A DNA stretch of 64,000 nucleotides from Isochrysis galbana (lineage: Eukaryota; Haptophyta; Isochrysidales; Isochrysidaceae): contig CM030934.1 of assembly GCA_018136815.1 (NCBI GenBank), forward strand, positions 6,681,698-6,745,697. The letters are read 5' to 3'. The position numbers and the translations under genes were made by a program. Shown here in pieces: positions 1-10,600 of the stretch (position 1 is its first letter; each line of letters starts with the position of its first letter). The notes under the pieces were generated by a model. That model had not been told where the DNA came from and searched no databases. It was given only the letters and a program-made list of their open reading frames with translations.

Positions 1-1479
1 AAGGGTTGCCCAAGTGACGCCACGCCCAGCGCTCTCCACCCTGACGAAGATTGAGATGCCGCCCAGCCCGGCTACATGGGCACAAAGGTAACAGATGGCC
101 CAGACAGCCGCTTGCGCGTGGAAGAAGTAGCACAGCGCAAAGATACCCATGACCAAGATGAAGACGATGAAGCTCACGGCCATCGTCGCTTGCTTGCTTT
201 TCTCCGGGTCGTTGGCTCCCGTTTTGCCTGTGGAGAGGACCAAGAAGGTGAAGGCGAGCGTGGCGAAGCCAGTGAGCACGAGAGTAATCCAAACGAGGAA
301 GTAGTTGGAGTTTGGAAACCAGTTCATCGCTGCAAAGGCCACCGTTTGCACCGAGCATGCAAGCAACTGCATTGCACCATAAACGATGAACCAGCTGAGG
401 TAGTATGTGCTGTACGTGAGACCCATCATTCGCATGCCTGCCACTAGATTGTAGCACTGAGGGCAAGGGTCCAGGGTGGCGTCGAATCAGCCTTGAGTGG
501 GCGAGCCGCTGTGAAAGAGGCCGTACGCTCGCCGTTTATATGCAAGGATCAGATGCTGTTGCAGACGGGCGGTTTCCCCCGAAGACCTGGGAAGAAAGGA
601 TTGGCTGCCCGGTCTCCCGATCTCTTGAGTGCAAGGCCGGCGGGTACGCACCTTTTCGTTGAGCATGAATTGCGTCAGCAGCATGCTCATTGTGAACGGT
701 GGGACGCACGCAAACACGGGCAGCAAGAAGCCCAGCAAGAGTGAGGAGTCGGGGGAATATGTCGAAGAGAAGGGTAACAGCGGGAAGCGCGTGACCTGCA
801 CCCCGCTCGAAGCGGTGACGTTGGCTGCCGTCGTTCCTGCCGCCACTGCAGCAATGGCGCGGTCAACTGCCCATTGTATCGAGATGAAGCCCGAGGTGAG
901 GAAAGTCGAGTCTTCGTCGTTGTGCCCGCTGTAGGTGAGACTCCGAGTGCCGAGCTGGGGCTCGGTTGGCCACTCAAAGTCGCGCTGCCGAGTCGAGTCA
1001 GCAGAGATGAGGTCGCGCGACATGGCGATGGTGTAGTCGCCAAGCTGCTCCACTGAGCTGGTTGCGTTGACCCGATTGAATAGTAGCGCCGCCATCGCCA
1101 CACCCTGCAGCGAAGGCTGCGCGAGGAAGGCGGCGTAGAGCGCATCCGCTGAGGCGAAGCCAAGCACGTAACAAGTGGCGTTGGTTGTGGAAAGGAGGCT
1201 GGCGGAGGCCTGTGCGAGCGCGTCTGTGTGCGGCTGCGCGGGCGCGTACAGGATGGCTGGCCGGAGAGTGCATAGCGAGGGTGTGAGTGAGAGAGGGAGC
1301 GGACGGGGTGAGGGCGAGGGCGAGAGGGGTGCATCGACAACGCTCTTGAAGGAGAGGAGCGAGAGCGAGATGACCGCGTAGCACGCGATGTTGAACAGCT
1401 CCTGGAAGGTGAACCATCCGCCGGGCAGCCGCGTCTTGGTGAAGAGAATCTTACGGAGCTGCCAGCGCAGAGCGCCCAT
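1..1479 (-). CDS. ABCA-type lipid transporter, copy 1 (N-terminal part, continues off left edge)
   Basis: N-terminal exons of an ABC subfamily A transporter; the family are full-length transporters, mostly of lipids. Proposed exons are 1479-652 and 456 to the left edge, with a 195-nt intron at 651-457. The ATG at 1479 opens with MGALRWQLRKILF, followed by the first membrane helix and a large extracellular loop. The next exon continues into GMRMMGLTYSTYYLSWF, the family's second membrane helix. The intron is inferred: donor AAG|GTGCGT and acceptor CCCTCAG|TGC join NEK to CYNLVAGMRMMGL, as in other ABCA proteins. The sequence is nearly identical to 11561-13024, with a few scattered substitutions and 15 extra nt in the intron. 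A TGA in the extended frame near 487 lies inside the intron, so it does not break the gene. Both nucleotide-binding domains lie outside the window. Confidence 0.85.
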
Positions 1480-1870
1480 CGCAGGAGAGGAAAGGGGTGA
1501 TGCAGGGCGTGGGGTGGGTAGGTGTACAGGGGGAGGGGGGAGAGGCGGAGGGAGGGAAGGAGGTAGTGAGCGGTGGGCGGCGGAGGGAATGGACGTCGTG
1601 CGCGCCCTCCCTCTCTCTCTCTCCTTTCTTTCTCTCCTGTCTGTCCTTTCTCTCTTTTCTCTCTCTTCTTCCTCCATCTTCCTCCCGGTTTCACATTCTC
1701 TCGCCCTCTCTCTCCTATTTTTCTCCTCTGCTTCCAGGCGCGCGGAAGTCGAGAAAAAAAAAGGGGAGAGCGAGAAAGAGAGAACAGTAGGAGAACAACG
1801 GAGAAAGAGAGCCGAGTGAAAAGGGGAAAGAGGGGGGGGGGGGGGGGGGAGGGGAGCGAGGGATTCGAGG
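1480..1870 (-). promoter_or_regulatory. Purine/pyrimidine tract upstream of ABCA copy 1
   Basis: On the coding (minus) strand, alternating CT-rich and GA-rich blocks precede the ATG, with a long G run near 1830-1850 on the plus strand. The first ~70 bp still resemble the leader of ABCA copy 2; then the two diverge. It is likely leader or promoter sequence, since several other genes in the window have similar tracts. Long open frames across it are artefacts of low complexity. Confidence 0.4.
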
Positions 1871-1964
1871 TGTTGATTACGGAAGACGAAAGACAGAGAG
1901 GGAAGAAGAAAGTACTCCGTAGGTACTCCACTCCTAGCACCCCAGTCCTTCCCGTTGATATTTC

Positions 1965-2435
1965 TTGCCGCACCACGGGGGTCTGGGCCCCCATCAAAGG
2001 TACTCTCAGCCATGGGTGTGCACGCTCGATGCCATGATTCGCAGGCTCGGCATGCACGAGCTGGGCATAGAGGGCAAAGGGCTGGCTCACCCTCAACTGT
2101 ATGGAGTCCCGTTGGGCGTGTGGTTCGCCACGAACTCGAGCTCCGAGTTTTACCAAGCTTATCCTGCGCATGCGCATACCTTAGCGGGGCAGTTCGGCGT
2201 GAGCGTGGATGAGATGAGCATGGCGCTCGAGCAAGCACGCAAGCACACATGGCCGGCCAGGGCATGCGCAATGATCGCATACTCGGCAGAGTGCAGCAAT
2301 TGCTGTGCGCCGGCGACTCACGACTCACTTGGCGTGCGCTACCTCATCACCCGAGAGCGAATTCGACACTGTGGTGTTCTTGAGGTAGTAGGGGGGCATT
2401 TACTCACGGGAGTTTTATTATTGTCGATCAAGTGA
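1965..2435 (+). CDS. Possible hypothetical protein or gene fragment
   Basis: An open frame with no recognised family. From about 2030 the translation has ordinary composition (for example LGMHELGIEGKGLAHPQLYG and GVSVDEMSMALEQARKHTW), unlike the low-complexity frames around it. There is no clear promoter, intron or partner. It could be an exon fragment carried by repeats, or chance. The opposite strand is also open here, so the strand is uncertain. Confidence 0.18.
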   Translation: MPHHGGLGPHQRYSQPWVCTLDAMIRRLGMHELGIEGKGLAHPQLYGVPLGVWFATNSSSEFYQAYPAHAHTLAGQFGVSVDEMSMALEQARKHTWPARACAMIAYSAECSNCCAPATHDSLGVRYLITRERIRHCGVLEVVGGHLLTGVLLLSIK

Positions 2436-2605
2436 GAGAGTGAGAGTTGACAACAACGGTGGCGGCGATCGCGGTCGGAAGGCGAAGGCAGTCGAGCCCA
2501 CCGGTGGTGTCGCGAGCCAAGGAGAGTGGCTCATGCCGCGCCCTGGTGTGCGCCTTCAACCCATATCCCCAGAGGGTCGTGGTTGGGAGGTCTCTACCAA
2601 TTGTT

Positions 2606-2735
2606 CCAAAAACAAACTTCTTAATAGTCTCGCCGCGCGCGGGACCCTGCACAGCCTCTATGCAGCCACGCCCGCTTCCCTTATCCCCCCTCCACCTGCC
2701 TTGCGGCTCGTCCCCTCGTGCTCTACCTAGGGGTT
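2606..2735 (-). mobile_element. LINE-type 3' tail copy (family A), minus orientation
   Basis: This matches copies at 4490-4592, 26313-26440, 27192-27287, 29325-29480, 42738-42880 and 50050-50242. Read on the minus strand it has a GC-rich stretch ending in a CGCGCGCGGCGAGACTATTAA core, followed by AAGTTTG and a T run. The tail identity is inferred from the copy at 26313, which is bounded by a target-site duplication. Confidence 0.6.
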
Positions 2736-3900
2736 GGGTGGAAAAACTATTGTTATAGTTTGAACTATGGAGCGTGCCGCGACCGCTCCCGAGCCCCAGG
2801 CGACCCTCGTCACCGCGCCCCACCTGGGACGCCCCATGCCGCCCGAGGCGGCTCGTCAGAAAGCCCTCTCAGAGCCCATCCAACCCATCCAAACCACACC
2901 CGCGCAGGCGCGCGGGGTGGCGAGCACTGGCACCGAACAGGTTGCCACCATGGCTCTGCGTAGCATGCAGGGGGTTCTTTGAGACCCCCTCCAACAGTGG
3001 ACAGTGGGAAACCCTCCCACCCCAAGAGCACCTCATGTGGGAGGGCAGCTCCCCATGGTGGAAACCTCTACCATCAGTGCACCCATCATGGGAGGGCACT
3101 TCACAACCATCAATCTTCCCTGGAGAGCACCCCATGCCTCTGTTTCCCAACTTGTTGACACACTTGTTTTCTTCACCCCACTCTTGTGGGCCACAAGTAC
3201 CTACAGCTCAGTGCCCTGCCTTGGGCCCTCTTTCAACACTAGACTCCCTCTCCCACTCCCCCTTCACACCACAACCAACCCAAACAGCACGAACCCCCTC
3301 ACCCTCTGTTTCAAGCACCAAAAATTTCAACTCAAGACCCATGTCGATATACTTATCGTTTTCACCCCACTCTTGTGGGCCACAACTACCTACAACTCAA
3401 TGCCCTTTGGGCCCTCTTCCAATATTTGAATCCCTCTCCCACTCCCTCTTCCAACTACAACCAACCCAAGAAGCACAAACCCCCTCGTCCTCTGTTTCAA
3501 GCACCAATAATTTCGGCTCAAGACAAGAGGGAGGACATGTCTTGAGGCGGCGTCGCTGCCCATGCCTAGCGCAAGGGTATAGCGCCCTCACTCAGACATC
3601 TCCTTCCCCACAGCCCCTCTCTGAGGAGTTGCTCCTCTCCCTCCCATTAGGCCCCCCCCTTGCCTGCGAGACCAAAACAGGATCCTGGCGTAGGGGGTTG
3701 TCTGAGTGTGGAGGGAGGGGCGCTCTGGCTAGCGCAGGTAGAAAGCTAGTGAAGAGCTGGGTGGCATAAGGGGGGAAGGGTGCTTGCGCTTGCCGCGGCA
3801 GGGTGTCCTGTCTTGAGTGAGCGCTAGTCCCGTTCCTTTGCCGCGCCGCGACCCATAAAAATTTGTTAAAAATTTCTACCTAGGGGCTGGGTGCAGTAGG
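2736..3900. repeat. Dispersed repeat with ~190-bp internal minisatellite (inverted partner at 24.4-25.3 kb)
   Basis: About two units of a ~190-200 bp repeat span roughly 3150-3540. Each contains TTCACCCCACTCTTGTGGGC, then a CCAACC-rich stretch, then CTCTGTTTCAAGCACC. Downstream (3540-3875) comes a unique part ending in ACCCATAAAAATTTGTTAAA. The same order is found inverted at 24440-25330. A short frame at 2767-2982 starts MERA and has no recognised family. No host gene is visible. Confidence 0.65.
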
Positions 3901-3904
3901 TTTC

Positions 3905-4592
3905 CGGTGACAGGCGGTGTGTGCCTACAAGACGCACACAGGACCATGAAGCTAGGACCAAGGAACAAGCACGGGCTTCACACGCCTAGCCCATACCATT
4001 CACACGAGAATAGACCGACTGTATCACAGCCGGTCCACGGACAAATTCCAATGGCACAAGCTGGGGCCAAGCCCAGACCTATTCACAGGGAGGGCGGCCT
4101 CCGACCACCTACCACTGCTAGCCGCGTTCGAGACGCCGTGCTACAAACCAAACCGCAGTTACGACCTACCCATCGACGCCGAGATCATCCGCGAAGACGG
4201 AGCCATGAGGGTAATAGAACTCCTCTTCCGCAGAGCGCGAAACAACGCAATTGAAAGCGGCGAACTAGCCGAGGAGTGGGCGAACGCAAAAGCGCTCGTA
4301 GCCACCTTCCTCAGGGAAGAAACGAAGGCCAGAAGAACGCCCACCATCCAATCTACACTTGAAAAACTATCGCGACGCTCAACATCAAACTTATCAAAAA
4401 GGGGCCGGATGCAGACCTCACGAGAGAGATCGCAGAAACCAACCGCAAGCTGGCGGACGAACGCGGCAAGACGCCCCTAAGACACCTCCCCTTATACGCC
4501 AGGAGGAGGAGTGAAGGGAAGCGGGCGAGGCTGCGGAGATACTGTGCAGGGTCGCGCGCGCGGCGAGATTATTAAGAAGTTTTTTTTTGTCT
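3905..4592 (+). mobile_element. LINE fragment: end of APE-type endonuclease domain plus 3' tail
   Basis: In the frame of 4001 the translation reads RIDRLYHS and then SDHLPLLAAF. These are the closing motifs of exonuclease-endonuclease-phosphatase (APE-type) endonucleases of non-LTR retrotransposons. The frame continues through an Ala/Glu/Arg-rich linker, is broken near 4350, and is picked up in another frame ending LPLYARRRSEGKRARLRRY. The 3' end is the family A tail with a T run at about 4580-4592. Reverse transcriptase is absent, so this is an internally deleted, dead copy. Confidence 0.7.
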
Positions 4593-5690
4593 CTTCGATC
4601 GTCGCGCACTATTCTTATAGTTCGTTGTTCGTCGTTCGTCGTTCGTTCTTCGATTCTCGATTCTCGATTCTCGTCGTCCCGCGTTCTTATCGTCCTTCGT
4701 TTCTCGTTCTCGATTCTCGATCCTCGTCGTTCCGCGTTCTTATCGATTCTCGATGATTCGTATCTTCTCGGTCGTCACTCTTCACGTCACTCGTCATGTC
4801 TTCCGTCTGGTTTCGACGCGTTTGGCGCGTGGCTTTCCATTCGAATTTATTGTTTCATTCTCATTCGTTCTTCGTCATTCGGTCTCGTTAGGTATTGCTC
4901 TTCCGCCTTCCTCGCGGCTTGTTTGGAGCTCTCCGCTATCCGTTAGGTTATCTTCTTTCCCTCGCGGGACGCTCGATCCTAGCAGGGGGGTGTCGCATTC
5001 GCGAATCGACACTCGTTAGGCTTCGCTCTTCTCTCTTCTCCTCGTCGTTCGGTATCTATCGTTGTAATTCTCTGCTTTCTCTGGTTCTCGGTCAAAAGCT
5101 TCGCTTGGATGCATGGGATCGTGGGTTGTGGAGCGCCCTCTCTCTTTCTCTCGAAAGAGAAGGGAAGTTTCCCCACCTTTCTTCCTCCCAGGCGCCTCGC
5201 AAATAGGTTTAATTTGCTATCTCTACAGCGGTTCTTTATCTGCTTCTGGGGGCAATCAGGTTTAATTTACGACCTCTTCGTATCTCCCCCTTAGGCACAT
5301 CGCACTCCTTTCGTCTTATTTGGTAGGTCTCTTGGAATCCTGCGTAGCAAGATTGCCCCTCGTTTCCGTTATGGTTATGGTGCGATTCCCCTTCCAGACG
5401 GGATCGCTGACAAATCGCCTTCTGATCGTCGTCCGTCGTAGTCTGGCCGGAGTGTTTGGGTTTGATTTCAGTCGAGTTATGTGAGAAAGTCGTGGGGCGA
5501 GAGTCGGGGTGTTTCCCTGGGTGTCTCTGTCCGTCGTCCTGTCGTCAGTCGTCATCCGTCGTCGCTCTCGCTCTCGTCGCTCTCGCTCTCGTAACACTCA
5601 TACCCTACAGCCTCGCCTCGCCTCGCCAGCCCCTGCCATCACAGCCCTCCTCTCACTCACCCTCGCCTCTCGTCGCTCGTTCCATGTCGC
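4593..5690. repeat. Low-complexity TC/CG-rich stretch
   Basis: From 4610 to about 4760 the plus strand is built of near-repeats of TTCGTCGTTC and GATTCTCGATTCTCG. The pyrimidine-rich bias continues with less order to about 5690. I see no convincing coding region. It lies upstream of the Arg/Glu-rich ORF and may be the 5' part of that element. Confidence 0.4.
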
Positions 5691-5741
5691 TCTCGCCGCC
5701 GTCCTCGCCCTCGCCCAAGCCCGCCTGCCCGCCTTCCTCTG

Positions 5742-5763
5742 CTGACGGGCTTCAGCCCGTCAG
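5742..5763. other. Perfect 10-bp inverted repeat (hairpin)
   Basis: CTGACGGGCT and AGCCCGTCAG are separated by 2 bp. It lies ~110 bp before the Arg/Glu-rich ORF. Function unknown. Confidence 0.5.
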
Positions 5764-5871
5764 CGTCTCCGAACTCGTCTCCTCAGCCGCGCCTGCCGCC
5801 GGCATGCCTCCCTCCTCATTGCCATCAGGCCCTATGGGCCATCCCAATTCGTCAATCACGCAGAGAGCTTC

Positions 5872-6663
5872 TTGTTGCAACAACTTGTTGACGTGCTTCA
5901 GGGCATAGCTCGAGGACAGAAGCGTGCCAGTGCCAAAACATCCGTTGTGGATCTCTCCTCGCAAGACGACAACTGCGGAGGTAGGCCCACCAAGAATGAG
6001 GATATGGCTTTGAGCAAGCGGGAGCTGGAGCTCAAGAAGCATGAGAAGGAGGCTGAGCTGGAGCGGGTGAAGCTGCGGGAGGCAGACGCGCTGATGAAGG
6101 AGCGGGGAAAGGTGCTCAAGGAGCGCGAGAAGGCACTTGAGCGAGAGATGGCACGGGAGCGTGAGAAAGCTCGGGATCAGAAGAGACTTGAGCTTGAAGA
6201 GAGGGAGAGAGAGAAGGAGAGGGAGAGGGAGAGAGAGGCAGAGCATGAGTGGGCAAGAAGGCAAGAGCTATGGTCACGCGAGCGAGGGCGGTCTTGCGAG
6301 CGAGGGCGGTCTTGCGAGCGAGGGCGGTCTTGCGAGCGAGGGCGGTCTTGCGAGCGAGGGCGGTCGCGCGAGCGAGGGCGGTCGCGCGAGCGAGGGCGGT
6401 CCGGTGAGCGCGAGCGGTCACGCAAGCGGGGGCGGTCGTGCGAGCGTGGGCGGTTGCGAGGGCGCGGGCCACAGCCTTGTACCCCACCCCCTCCTCCAGC
6501 TGCATATGACTTTGAGCGTGCTCGCAGGTTGGCAGATTTGTTGGCTGAGCAGCAAGTATCCGCAGATCGTAGGCGGGCAGGGCGGGAGCGTGAGCTAGCT
6601 AGACTGCAGGCAGAGGACAACGTGCGCAGGGACTATGAGATGTCGAGGCGAATGCATTATTAG
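5872..6663 (+). CDS. Arg/Glu-rich coiled-coil protein with hexapeptide repeats, probably transposon-borne
   Basis: A 263-aa frame with no recognised enzyme domain. Residues ~50-130 are a strongly charged heptad-like helix (ELELKKHEKEAELERV). Residues ~135-195 are hexapeptide repeats of the ERGRSC/ERGRSR type, encoded by an 18-bp tandem repeat at 6283-6450. A Pro run and a second charged segment ending RRDYEMSRRMHY follow. The open frame extends upstream without an ATG (YGPSQFVNHAESFLLQQ), so the real start may be earlier or across a frameshift. The 3' flank (6664-6840) resembles 26134-26297 and ends in TAAAGAAGTTTTTA, like other retroposons here. I infer a mobile-element ORF rather than a host gene. 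Confidence 0.45.
   Translation: MLQQLVDVLQGIARGQKRASAKTSVVDLSSQDDNCGGRPTKNEDMALSKRELELKKHEKEAELERVKLREADALMKERGKVLKEREKALEREMAREREKARDQKRLELEEREREKEREREREAEHEWARRQELWSRERGRSCERGRSCERGRSCERGRSCERGRSRERGRSRERGRSGERERSRKRGRSCERGRLRGRGPQPCTPPPPPAAYDFERARRLADLLAEQQVSADRRRAGRERELARLQAEDNVRRDYEMSRRMHY
6283..6450 (+). repeat. 18-bp coding tandem repeat
   Basis: About nine units of GCGAGCGAGGGCGGTCTT with drift toward the 3' end. It is in frame inside the Arg/Glu-rich ORF and gives ERGRSC-type hexapeptides. Confidence 0.85.
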
Positions 6664-6825
6664 CAATGGGTATGATGTGTGTGATGCGTGATTGATGTGT
6701 GTGTGTGGCCTTATATTACTTAATCCATCGATCTGCATTGACAAATGTCAACCAGCGTCATCGACATTTGCGCCTTTTTATGGTCTCCCACGGACACTTA
6801 TGGTCTCGGACCGACGGCCGTTGAT

Positions 6826-7005
6826 ATAAAGAAGTTTTTATATCGTTGTAGGACGTCTTGTTAGCTAGCATTCCTAGCCACATACACCGGACGAGCCATG
6901 CGCCAACCACGCACACCCTCATCGCGCGATAGGGGCTCCGTTGCCGTCGAAGGGCTTCGGTCCCGCAGCACTAAGGTTATACCAACACAACAATAAAACT
7001 CTGAC
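6826..7005 (-). repeat. Family B dispersed repeat, minus orientation
   Basis: One of five copies (24290-24455, 42505-42650, 49390-50345 split, 62735-62920). In family orientation it starts near a TTTTAATCCTAGTGCTG motif, has CGGCAACGGAGCCCC, then GCATGGCTCGTCCGGTGT, and ends with GCTAGCCAACAAGA. Its length of ~170 bp suggests a SINE, but I see no clear tRNA-like boxes. Confidence 0.6.
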
Positions 7006-7637
7006 GGTTAGCCACGACATGGAGGACAACTAGCGGACGGACACGAATCGTGAGAAAGCACATCGGTGCGCACGACAGTACCGTTCTTGCGCAGAGGCGA
7101 AGATTGTGTAGGCATGGCTCTCACGACGCTTGCGACAGCCAGCTAGCCGTACGCGGCTGCATGGCTTTGCTCCTACGTGAGGCCACAGGCGAGCCACCCG
7201 AGGAAAGCCGAGCAGGGCCAATCCTCAGCTTGCCCACGTAGGCTCGAGGTAAGTCTCCCCGCAGTCGCACGACACTAGCTCGGCGGCGGCGGCCCCCGGA
7301 CGCGACCCGCTCGAGCACGCAGCGGTGCGCTGCAAGATAGAGGCTAGAAGAAGCAGTGTTAACCGCGCTCGAGCACGTGACCAACGAGCTGGCGCCCCAA
7401 CGGGGCCCAAAATCGTTGCCGCTCTCTCCCTGGCCTTGGGCGACAGCAGGCACAATGACGACCACAGCGGCCCGCTCGACAGTGCGGGGCGATCTCCGCC
7501 GATGAGCAGGGGCCGCGATGTCTCGCAGATGCCTTTCCTAGTGACGGGGACATGCCGCACGAAGCCCCTGATTGCGGCTCAACCCAACGGGAGCGTCGAG
7601 AGGGAAAGAGGTGTGACCGCCTGTGCTCATCGCAACA
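7006..7637. other. Intergenic; 3' side of ABCA copy 2
   Basis: GC-rich sequence with short frames on both strands and no recognisable family. It is probably the 3' UTR and downstream flank of the minus-strand ABCA gene. Confidence 0.4.
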
Positions 7638-10600
7638 TCACTTGGCGCCCTGCTCAAGCTGAGCCGATGCAATGTTCAGGAAGACCTGCTCCAGTGTTGT
7701 CTGCGAGAGCGTGTACGTCTCGATGCCCAGCTCTTCCTTGGCCCGGTCAAGCGCGGCGAACACGGGGCCCAGGGCAAAGAGGGCCGTCTTTGACCGCTGG
7801 CTCCTGCGTGCGCCCACCTCGAAGACTTGCCAGCCGCCATGCATTTCGAGCTGCTTCGTGCCGGGGAAGAGGTGCTCCACGAGCTCACGGACTCTGTCGG
7901 CGCTCTCGGTGGGGCCCTTGAGCTCCAGCCGGTAGCCACCACCATGGACAGATTTCAGGTGCTGAGGAGAGCCGAGTACCTGAAGCGGCAGGGGTGTGGC
8001 ACAATGATTCAAGTGCGGTAAGGGATGGCAAGCTGAGCAAGGATGCGTGTGAGTTTACGCCCCCGTGTGAGTTTGCGCCCCCGTGTGAGTTTGCGCCCTC
8101 GTGTGAGTTTGCGCCACTTTCGCTGCGAGCCCCACCTCCTTCCAAGAAGAGCACGACCCGCTCGCCCTCGCACCTGAAGCCGCCCATTGACAAGGATTCC
8201 GATGCGCTGAGCAAGCGCATCGGCCTCTTCCATGTAATGTGTCGTGAGGATGAGGGCGCAGCCGCGTCTACCCTTGGCCCGGATGCGCTCCCACAGGAAC
8301 TGGCGCGTGCCAACGTCGACACCCGTCGTCGGCTCATCAAGGAAGCACACGCGCGGCTCGCAAGCGAGCGCAACGGCCGCCATCAACTTGCGCCGCGTGC
8401 CGCCGCTCAGCTTGTTGACACTCTTATGGGCGTGTTCGACCAGCCCGAATTCGCGCATAACGCGCGTGCAGTGCGCCTCGAGGTCCACATCCTCCATGCC
8501 CTTGAGGCGAGCATAGAGTTCCAGGTGTTGCTTGAGCGTCACGCCGCGCGGAAATAGGCCACCAAACTGCGGGCAGTAACCTAAGAGCTTGAAAATGTCT
8601 AAGATCTGCGTGCGCACCGACAGGCCGGCGACGAAAGCCTCGCCGCCCGTAGGAGAGAGGTCGCCCGTCAGCACCGAGAGTGCAGTTGTCTTGCCTGCGC
8701 CGTTGGGCCCAAGTAGCGCGAAGCAACCTTGCCCGTCAATCGCGAGCGACAGGTCGTCGAGGGCTATCTTAGGGGGTTGCTGCTTCCCGCCCTTCTTAGG
8801 CATCTTGAACGTCTTGCGGAGCCGAACCATTCGGATGAGCGACCCATCGGCGTCGCCCGATTCGACCCTCCGACGCTCCTCCGCAACGTCCGGGTCCTCG
8901 GCCCTCGCAGGGGATGGCGGTAGGCTCGAGGAGCGTGAAGGGTGGAAGTAGCGATGCACGTCGATCCGCCAAAGGGCCCAAAACCAGAAGGGTGCAGACA
9001 GGAGAGACGCGGTGATGCAGGTGAGGGGGCCGGGACTCGAGCCACCCGAGATTGGATTGGTGACGGTCCAAACGAAGAAGTCGGCCACTGTCGGGCCTGA
9101 GACGGTCGGCACGAAGGCAGAGGTGTAGATGGCGACATTGGCCACGGTGTATACGGCAGAGAGGCCGAATGAAAGCTGGTTAAAGGGGACGACCAATAGT
9201 GAGTACGTGATGATGGACTGGGCGGTTGTATTATCCCGGATTCCCGGGATGGCCGAGAGGAGGAGGGTGGGGTAGAAAACGAGCAGCATGATGATGTTGC
9301 AGAAGGTCTGGGAAACGACGTCCTCGACGTTCGAGCGGCACCAGAAGATGAAATTGAACAGAGCGCAGAAACAAAACATGGGAGGAACCGCCAAGAGCGA
9401 GATCAGCATGAACGCGGGCACGGCGGCGGCGGTCGGTGTATATCCAGAAAAGATAAGCATCATGATGAAGCCGACGCACAAGTAGGCAAACATGATGGAG
9501 CACCAGAAGGTGGCTTGAATGACCCACCGCATCACGGGAGATAGGCCTTGCACCAACATTTGATGTGTGGTCTTGTCAACGAGCCGGTCCTTCACTAGGA
9601 TTGTCACCGCGGACATGCCGACTAGCAGAAAGGCGTAGATGAGGACGATCGGCGCGATGGCGGAGCCGATGAAGGAAGGGAGCGGAGGTGGGTTGTCTCC
9701 GGTGTAGGGGAGCAGCGACGCTGTCGTCGCGAGGATAACGCCGGGCGCCCACTGGCCTAGGAGCGCGGAATCGAGCACGTGGAGCGCTACGGGTAGCGAA
9801 TTGGCATATGAGGCGTTGTGGTAGAGCGTGATCACTGCGGGGCTCTTGAACTCGGCCGCGCACGCTGCGTCTGTGGCTGGGTCCCGCAGGGTGGCGTCAA
9901 AGGCTTCCTTCCCTAAGGGTGTCGCATCGATGCTAGGAAGCGCGAGTAGAGCCGACTGTATGGCTCCGGTGGGCGGCGCGAAAGGGAGCGTGAAGGGAGT
10001 TGGGAAGCCTGCGGTCGAGAGGCGCGTGAGCAGTGCGACGTCGGCATCCGAAAAGTTGGCGGCACCTGGCGGCTCAGTCCTATCGATGAGCGGGGGAATG
10101 AGAAATAGGAGAAAGATAATCAACGGAGGTAGAGACAAGAAAAACACCACCGCCGGGTCGCCTACGATGAGATACATCTGCACCAGACCCATGCGCATCT
10201 GCTTGGCCTTCGTGGCAGACCGCATCGGCGGCGCGATGTCTTCGATGTCCGCGCTCGCGCACGACCTGACGTCCGTGCGATGCCCCGTCGCGTCGCCGAT
10301 GCTGTTGCGTTTGTGCGACGAGCCGCAGTTAAAGAAGCCGCGGTAGGCCGACCGGCTCGTTGCCAGCGCCTGCGCCTCGTCGGCCGCGGCGGCCGTCGCG
10401 TCGGCCTCTGCAGTGATCTTTAGGAACACCTCCTGCAGAGTCGGGATGGAGAGGCCATACGAGACGACACCAAGAAGCTCCGTTGATTGATCGAGCTCCA
10501 TGAAGAGGCCCGTGAAGGCGCCGCTGGCCTCGTGAGGCAGCAGCAATGATACCTCGTCAGGCGCCTCGGAGGCGACGCTAGCACCATCTGCGTGGCGCCT

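Noticed and set aside
487-2328. Long minus-strand frame of 613 codons with an apparent early stop
   Set aside because: Its first ~280 codons are low-complexity leader and its last ~55 codons are intron read-through. The true start is at 1479, and the TGA lies in an intron.
6116-6620. Antisense and frame-shifted repeat peptides over the 18-bp repeat
   Set aside because: By-products of the tandem repeat. The frame giving the heptad-rich helix is the better one.
8009-8173. KLTRGR repeat peptide at the C-terminus of ABCA copy 2
   Set aside because: It is translation of an intronic 18-bp repeat. Splicing restores the family's C-terminal domain (VLGSPQHLKS).
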